Shown piece by piece: positions 58,280 through 64,000 of a stretch of 64,000 nucleotides of DNA. Every line of letters starts with the position of its first letter. The stretch's first letter is position 1. Both the position numbers and the translations under genes were made by a program. This DNA is from Megaustenia siamemsis (Eukaryota > Mollusca > Gastropoda > Stylommatophora > Ariophantidae), in contig JAVIAB010000124.1 of assembly GCA_032433765.1 (NCBI GenBank), forward strand, positions 79,459,465 through 79,523,464, written 5' to 3'. The notes beneath the pieces were generated by a model. It was given only the letters and a program-made list of their open reading frames with translations, ran no database searches and had not been told where the DNA came from.

Positions 58280-58662
58280 AATTGGTCACTTCCCTGTGTT
58301 CCTGAGCTGGGTCAGTCTCGAAATGGACTGAATTGATACGACAGGGCCGATATAAATCTCTCTGACCAGGAAGTCAGGTGAGAAGACGGAAAGGAAGGTT
58401 TCTAAAAATATGGGGAGGTGGGTACAGGATATGTGTAAACTATGCACGTCTAACTCTGTGTATACAACCCGAACCGATGTGTAAACATAAGTATGTGTAT
58501 GTAACAATACATGCGTAAAAGCATAAATCGGCACATATATAGCCGCAAGGCCCACAAAAGAAAACCCAAAGGAGCCCAAATGTGCCAATACATGTGCAGA
58601 CAAATGTATCCAAATATACAGATTAAGTAGCGCATGGAGGTATGAAATATGTAGTGGGTGTC

Positions 58663-60331
58663 CTATGAGTATGAGAGTGATATGTTCATACCTTGGGGGG
58701 ACAGCGAACCCAATTGGGCAATAAGGCGATTCTCAAGGGCGAACCTGCTGCGATTGCTAGAGTGACATGAGACAATGCCAGTAACTTGCATGTCGAGTTT
58801 ACCACTATGTCCAGGGGAGTTGAAATGGGCAGACACCGGGCTGCCAGCCTTTTGCTCAACATCACGAAGATGCTCACAAAATCTTTCACTCAAGCGTCGT
58901 CCACTTTCACCCACATACGTCATCTGGCAGTGCTTGCATATTATGGTGTAGATGATATTCCGCGACACACAAGTGAACCCCTCCTTGATGTCAAATCGCT
59001 TATTAGGGAATAAGACCGAATCGGTGCAAAGCACGTAGTCACAAGTTCTGCAAACCCGACGTCCACAAGGAACAGTACCAAGGTGTTTGTGGTTTGAGCG
59101 GGGGAGGCGGCTAGTGACAAGAATGTCTCTCAGACTCTTGTCACGTTTGAAGGCGACCAATGGAGGATCACTGAAAAGTAGGCGGGTAGTAGGATCTGAG
59201 TGGAGAATGGAGCGATACCGGTTAAGGATCCTCACCGCAGCCAAGTTATGGGGGTGGTAGGTGAGGGTAAATATGGTCCTATCAGAGGAACGGCAGGTGG
59301 ATGGGGTGAGTGCCACCGAACGGGGAATATCGAGAGCTCTTTTAAAGGCAGATTGGAGAACCGAATCAGGATAGAGGCGACGCCTAAAGAAATTTAACAT
59401 CAGGTGGGCCTGTTGAAGAAAATCGTGATCATCCTGGCAAATACGACGAAGTCGTAATAATTGAGAATATGGAATGGAATCTCTGCAGTGAGATGGATGA
59501 GACGAGGTGTAGAGAAGATAACAGTGGGCGTCCGTGGGTTTATAGAAGACGGAAGTGTGGAGGCTGGAGGTACCAAGGGAGACGACCAGATCAAGAAAAG
59601 TGACGGACGAGGTAGAGATATAAGATGTAATCTTGATGGATTTGTGAAAGTTACCAATGTAGTCGATGAACCTGGAGATGTCATCTTCCGGCAAGTCAGT
59701 CCGTCCAAAGACATCATCGATGTACCGGAGGTATTTAATGGGCAAGGGGCCACGGTATGAATTCAGTATTTGATGTTCAAGGTAACCCATGAACAGGCAA
59801 GCATAACTAGGACCTATCTTGGTTCCCATTGCTACCCCACTGACCTGGTCATAGAATTGGCCATTGAATTCGAAAGTATTAAGGTTGAGAACAAGTTCAG
59901 TGAGACGGAGGAGAGTAGAAGTATCCACGGATGGATGTTTTCTTTGGTCAAGAAAGAATTTAAGAGCTATAAGGCCATCAGCATGAGGGATAGAGGTATG
60001 CAGAGAGCATATGTCCAGGACGAAAAGTCGGTACGAGCGTTCCGGGGTAAGGGAAAGAGAAGAGAAGATAGTGAGAGCATGATTAGTGTCCTTGACGTAG
60101 GTGGGAAGGGATGTCACTATGGGTTGGAAAATGCTGTCGAGATAGTCTGATATATGTTCTGTAGGACAACTACATGCTGAAACAATGGGGCGACCAGGGT
60201 TATTGGGCTTGTGGATTTTAGGAAGCATGTAGAAGGAAGGTTTGCCTAGAGCACTGTCTGGGATGATGAGACGGGACGCGATAGGAGGAAGGGATTTATC
60301 GTTGATAAGCTGTTTGATGGTTGAGCGAACC
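58663..60331 (-). CDS. Penelope-like reverse transcriptase with GIY-YIG endonuclease, 5' truncated
   Basis: Retroelement polymerase, open from the terminal repeat boundary (about 60331) to the stop at 58663; the first Met is at 60228. It runs PSFYMLPKIHKPNNPGRPIV (an RT motif with the PKIHK signature of Penelope-like elements), LFVLDICSLHTSIPH, FEFNGQFYDQVSGVAMGTKI and the catalytic IKYLRYIDDVFG box (YxDD). It then continues through FLDLVVSLGTSSLHTSVFYK, the Cys motif VCRTCDYVLC, and the C-terminal endonuclease NIIYTIICKHCQMTYVGESG followed by RRLSERFCEHLRDV. The GIY-YIG pair is present in the diverged form usual for the group. At about 556 codons it lacks the N-terminal third of complete Penelope proteins (roughly 750-850 residues). 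The frame has no internal stop, so the copy is young even though it is incomplete. Confidence 0.93.
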
Positions 60332-60534
60332 TATTTTTCCTCTCTTTAGTATCTAGCATATTATCGCCATGTAGTTAGATTTGTTTATATATTGTTATAT
60401 ATAATTTTTGTGTTTGTTGTTCGTCCAGATGAAGGCCTACTTGGCCGAAACGTCGACTTTTGTTTCGTCCATTACCACGTAAAGCTGTCACCATACCACT
60501 TTTCTTCTCCTTTTTTTTTTTTTAGTATCGCCAT
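60332..60534 (-). repeat. Right inverted terminal repeat of the Penelope-like element
   Basis: Inverse of 58066-58279 with a few small gaps. On the + strand it contains gtccagatgaaggcctac ... ggccgaaac ... gtttcgtc, a hammerhead-ribozyme-like arrangement (see findings). Confidence 0.9.
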
Positions 60535-60599
60535 TATCATCAGCTTTACAGCAGCTTCGCATCTCTACGCATCTTGGTGCATCTTGATGCCTTTACCTC

Positions 60600-61025
60600 T
60601 CTTAACATATGGATGTGAATCATAGTAATCATGGGCAATGGGACAGCAGAAAGAAAGTCACCGGAGGCTGTAGAAATGTGGTTTTACAGAAGAATGTTGA
60701 GAATACCATAGACAGTTAAGAAAAGTAATGAAAACGTTTTGAAAGAGGCCAAAGCAACAAGAGAGCTAATATCAAATATTAGGAAGAAACAATCATCATT
60801 TGTTTGCCATGTAAAGAGAAGGGAACAGATGGAATATTTTGTAACAACTGGGAAAGATGAGGCACGAAGAGATAGAGGGAAGCAAGGAGAAGACATTCCA
60901 GACAGCTTAAGAGAATGACTTGGCAGAGGATCAACAACAGAAATGATAAATAACTGTCGAGATCGAAAGTTGTGGAGATACATGATCACCTACGCCAGCA
61001 GGCACGGTACTTGATGATAATGATG
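60600..61025 (+). mobile_element. LINE family B, 3' part after the nested element
   Basis: Resumes at tcttaacatatggatgtgaa. Encodes broken pieces of SNENVLKEAKATRELI and FVCHVKRRE, ending tacgccagcaggcacggtac and a short (gat) tail. Confidence 0.85.
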
Positions 61026-62319
61026 CCAATTGAAACATTTCAAGAAATGCTAGCTGGCACAAAGTCTCCCATTTTCTCTCTTGTTCACATGGACGGATAA
61101 CTCTGAATAAATGTCCAAGAAAACGAAAGTAGATTCTTCCCCCAATGTCACCGGTTACGTGAATCGCCCGGCCGCCCGGTATTTTTAGTTACTGGATTGA
61201 ATTGGTCATTGTTCACTACCTACGTTTGTTCTTGCTGCGTTTATATGGATTCACAAGACGATGATGCTGAAGCTAAGGTTTCATAACACAGGCTAATTAG
61301 AAAACATTTGTAATAAAGCTATAAAAAAAAGAGTTGGCCAAACCATGTTCTGTTGTTATCTTAAATTATCTATTATTCTATCTTAACCTTAACTACTATG
61401 ATAACTATCTAAATCTTACTACTATCTAATCTATTATCTGGTGTTTCAATGTATATATAATATTATATTCAATATAATAAATATAATTTGATTCTATATT
61501 GCGGGGGTTGGTTATTCCTAGCTTTTTTCTGTTTTTCATTTCTCAAATTTCTGATCTTATCTCAGACTGTTTCCTGTCATTCGTCTAACACATTTCATCT
61601 CAGAAGAGGCTGTTTTTCTTATTGAATTGTTCTTGCCTCTAGGGTCCACGACTAGCAGTAGTAACAACACAGTGACAACGTCGGAATGAAGATTATATTG
61701 TATAAGTATTATAATACATAAAATCATTAAATAAATGTTATTATTAATAAATGCATAGGCCAGGTAGATGTTAAGTTGTATAATTGTGTTTTCTTTTTCT
61801 TATGTCATTCTGTAACCATCAATTTTACTATTTTTTTCTTCAATGTCCTTGTCTTCACACACTCCTTGTTTTTTTTTTTTTCAAAAATGTGATGAGACAT
61901 AAAAAGAAGAAAGATACAAATTAAACCAATGTATCATTAAAAACATTTTTTTATTAAAATAAATAGTTTATCATCACTATTGTCTTTTTCTCTTTCTTTC
62001 TGACATTCACTCGGAGACGACTAAAGGATTGAATAGTCCTCGGTAAAGTCATACTTTAAGCACATAAATTATTTCAGTGAAATGAGTGATCTCCCTTAAT
62101 TTGACATCACAAGAATAATACAGTAGTTTTCAATTTCTGAAAATTATGTTAGGGTTAGAACTTTACTCTCGCATTGTTTCCCTTTTTTTCTACAATTGGT
62201 GTCTTCTTATGACAGATTAGAGAACCACCAAATAAAGTACAATGTTACTCAAGGGATGTTACCCTTTCAAACTTAAATAATTTAAGTGCTTAAACTAGGA
62301 CTTTTCCTAGTCCTCTTCT
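61026..62319. other. Intergenic sequence, mostly unclassified
   Basis: AT-rich. A LINE fragment (- strand, related to 8521-8600) lies at about 61540-61640 (gactgtttcctgtcattcgt, taacacatttcatctcag). No exon recognised. Confidence 0.4.
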
Positions 62320-62640
62320 GAAAAGTCTTCATCATCCATCCTTAAATTGATGTTATGTCTAAGTGGATGCAGATGTTGTGCTGTTCACTTGTGCCTTTCG
62401 GCCCAACATCAGACTTCAGGTGGCATTTTTAAGTGATGGGTTGCCTTACCTCTTTGTTCCCTTCTCACTTGACCAGATTAGACTGGATCGCCTGTTTCTA
62501 GAGGTACAATGAAGAGGTGAAGTAGGGTCCGGATGGTTCTGATTCACCATTCCTGGTGCAAGCCATCAATTATGTATCGCTAGCAGCTTCCAGCTCTGTT
62601 GCTGTCGGACACCTTGCCTCCTCCACGATTCTAATTACTT
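62320..62640. repeat. Dispersed repeat family E-rep
   Basis: ttcggcccaacatcagactt, ttgaccagattagactgga, tttctagaggtacaatgaag, and caccttgcctcc at the end. Confidence 0.65.
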
Positions 62641-62649
62641 TTGCTTATA

Positions 62650-63240
62650 TATGAGTATTGGAAGACTATATTATGTTATCATTAAAACTTAAAATAGCAA
62701 CAGGGAAATATTGTCACAGTTACGATGCTGAAATCCAAGCAATAAATTTGGCAATAGAAAAACTGATGAACAGTAATCTTAGTCCACAGCCTGTAGTATT
62801 TTTGACAGATGCAAGATCAGCACTACAGGCACTACAATCTAGAAAATTCCCACATCAGCAGACCTTTATTGACCGAACTCTGCAGGCACCACAGGTTTGC
62901 CTTGCAGTGGATTCCATCTCACTGTGGAATACCAGGAAATGAGAGAGCAGATCAGGTGGCAAAGGAAGGCACAACAGATATACAGTTGGATGCACCGGTT
63001 ACATACCATCAGAAGAAACAGATAATCAAATCAATCAGAAGACCACAAGCCTAAATCTGAATGCCTATAATAATACGAATAGATGGGAACAAGTTATCAT
63101 TATAAGCCTCAGAACAGGGCACAATCAACTCCAGAGTTTTTTAATACAAAATTCAAGATTGGCACCAAAACTATATGCACATGTGGATTGGGACCCCAGA
63201 CTGCTAAACACACATTTCAAGGTTATACTGAATAGAGTAT
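62650..63240 (+). mobile_element. LINE RNase H and C-terminal fragment
   Basis: First frame: SYDAEIQAINLAIEKLM and VVFLTDARSALQALQ (RNase H E and D boxes). Second frame after a shift at about 62890: LQWIPSHCGIPGNERADQVA (H and D boxes). Then CTCGLGPQTAKHTFQ. Same family as 17644-18505. Confidence 0.8.
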
Positions 63241-63891
63241 GTATGGCCTTTAGCGTCTTGACAGGCGGTTGGTAGTAAGCAATCATGATAAGTCAGTAGT
63301 TTGGTAAAGCATTAGTGTCTCATACTGGGTGCTGCTTTACTGAACAGCTTCTCTCATGGCTGAATTTCCCAATCTTCGACAGACAGATCCATCCACAAAA
63401 CGAACAATGTGTATTTGCAATACCTGGCCTTGTCTCTTTTCTCTTGAATATAGTAGACTGAAGAAAATCTGTTGGCCCATAGATAGAACACTACAAACAA
63501 GACTATATGGGCCACTGTAAGAATGACAAAAGACAGAAAAATTAATACAGGAGATGACATTGCAGATATAGGCCATACTTCAGGCGAACGAAAGAAAGAT
63601 AGGTCATTAATACTTAATTGAAATGTAAATATATTTGTACTTACAATATGTATGACAGACACCTATAACCATATTACTTTTTCCTAAATTAAGAGGTTTT
63701 ATTTTTATCCACATTTAAATTTCAGAATATCAGTCTGACATTTTTTCTCCTACTCAAACTACAGTCAGATTAGTTGTTCCTTTTTGTGTAATTTGTTGCT
63801 TATTAATCTAGATATATCGTTTTGTGCCATTGAAAATTAATTTTCTGCTGTATTGTGATGTACTTATGTGTTCATTATGTGTTAACTTCAG
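63241..63891 (+). other. Probable COX20 upstream intron
   Basis: Unique AT-rich sequence before the COX20 exon. The first COX20 exon (short N-terminus) could lie here or further upstream; I cannot point to it. Confidence 0.35.
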
Positions 63892-64000
63892 CCAGGTTTC
63901 TTCAAGAAATTAGTGATGATTCCTTGTATGCGGAATTCCCTTCTCAGTGGTATCAGCTCTGGTCTTGGAATCGGGCTAACATACTTTCTTTTTACAAGTA
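63892..64000 (+). CDS. COX20: COX20 internal exon, cut by the window end
   Basis: Acceptor tgttaacttcag; a second possible one is gccag four bases later. The frame reads FFKKLVMIPCMRNSLLSGI then SSGLGIGLTYFLFTS. COX20 (FAM36A) proteins have PCARHSxLxG followed by a glycine-rich membrane helix ending FLFTS, and this exon fits in order, spacing and hydrophobicity. COX20 is a small inner-mitochondrial-membrane protein with two membrane helices that holds newly made COX2 for copper insertion by SCO1/SCO2 during complex IV assembly. The exon covers the first helix; the second helix and the C-terminus lie after the window. The assignment rests on about 30 residues. Confidence 0.72.

Larger units (their letters stand above)
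58058..60612 (-). mobile_element. Penelope-like element with terminal inverted repeats, nested in LINE B
   Basis: The target tcttaacatatgg is duplicated at 58058-58070 and 60600-60612, which fixes the insertion limits. Inverted terminal repeats of about 200 bases lie at 58066-58279 and 60332-60534 (shared: gtggtatggtgacagcttta, gtcgacgtttcggccaagta, aggccttcatctggacgaac). The coding part lies between them on the - strand. The region 58280-58662 is the 3' untranslated part. Confidence 0.9.

Noticed and set aside
59400..60150. + strand frames at 59461-59760 and 59770-60150
   Set aside because: Antisense shadows of the Penelope-like reverse transcriptase.

Overview
The window looks like nuclear DNA of an invertebrate animal. 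Coding sequence is split by GT-AG introns, repeats dominate, and there are tRNA-derived SINEs, several LINE families and a Penelope-like element. I infer a lophotrochozoan, possibly a gastropod mollusc, from the overall repeat and gene style; this is an impression and no marker here proves it.

Three host genes can be supported, and most of their exons only appear once splice sites and codon phases are followed. (1) A nuclear receptor ligand-binding domain gene on the + strand has four phase-compatible exons (1813-1921, 6864-7127, 15846-15926, 18590-18780). Its 5' part, including the DNA-binding domain, lies before the window. (2) A complete coding sequence for a CCDC97 orthologue lies on the - strand, with five exons between 53214 and 34645 and about 327 residues. 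(3) An internal exon of COX20 on the + strand starts at 63892 and runs off the window end. The receptor and CCDC97 are convergent.

Region by region: 1-1645 is a (CAT)n-type microsatellite. 1650-20000 is the receptor gene, whose introns hold a 41-bp minisatellite, a 15-bp minisatellite open in several frames, many LINE fragments and SINEs; a 68-bp minisatellite begins just after its stop codon. 20000-34600 is intergenic, with LINE and SINE copies and three minisatellites (26, 44 and about 48 bp) that appear to have grown out of SINE sequence. 34645-53214 is CCDC97; its introns carry a broken two-domain cysteine-rich coding sequence (38613-39400), a perfect 71-bp-arm inverted repeat (44360-44537), TA-rich microsatellites and nearly identical LINE copies. 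53215-63890 is intergenic, with a Penelope-like element bounded by inverted repeats and nested in a LINE.

The three host genes have unrelated roles (ligand-regulated transcription, a splicing-associated nuclear protein, respiratory complex IV assembly) and show no sign of working as a unit. The most distinctive biology is in the repeats: SINEs as birthplaces of minisatellites, nested insertions with readable target-site duplications, and a non-autonomous repeat that shares its 3' tail with a LINE. Most long open frames here are artefacts of tandem repeats and are not annotated as genes.
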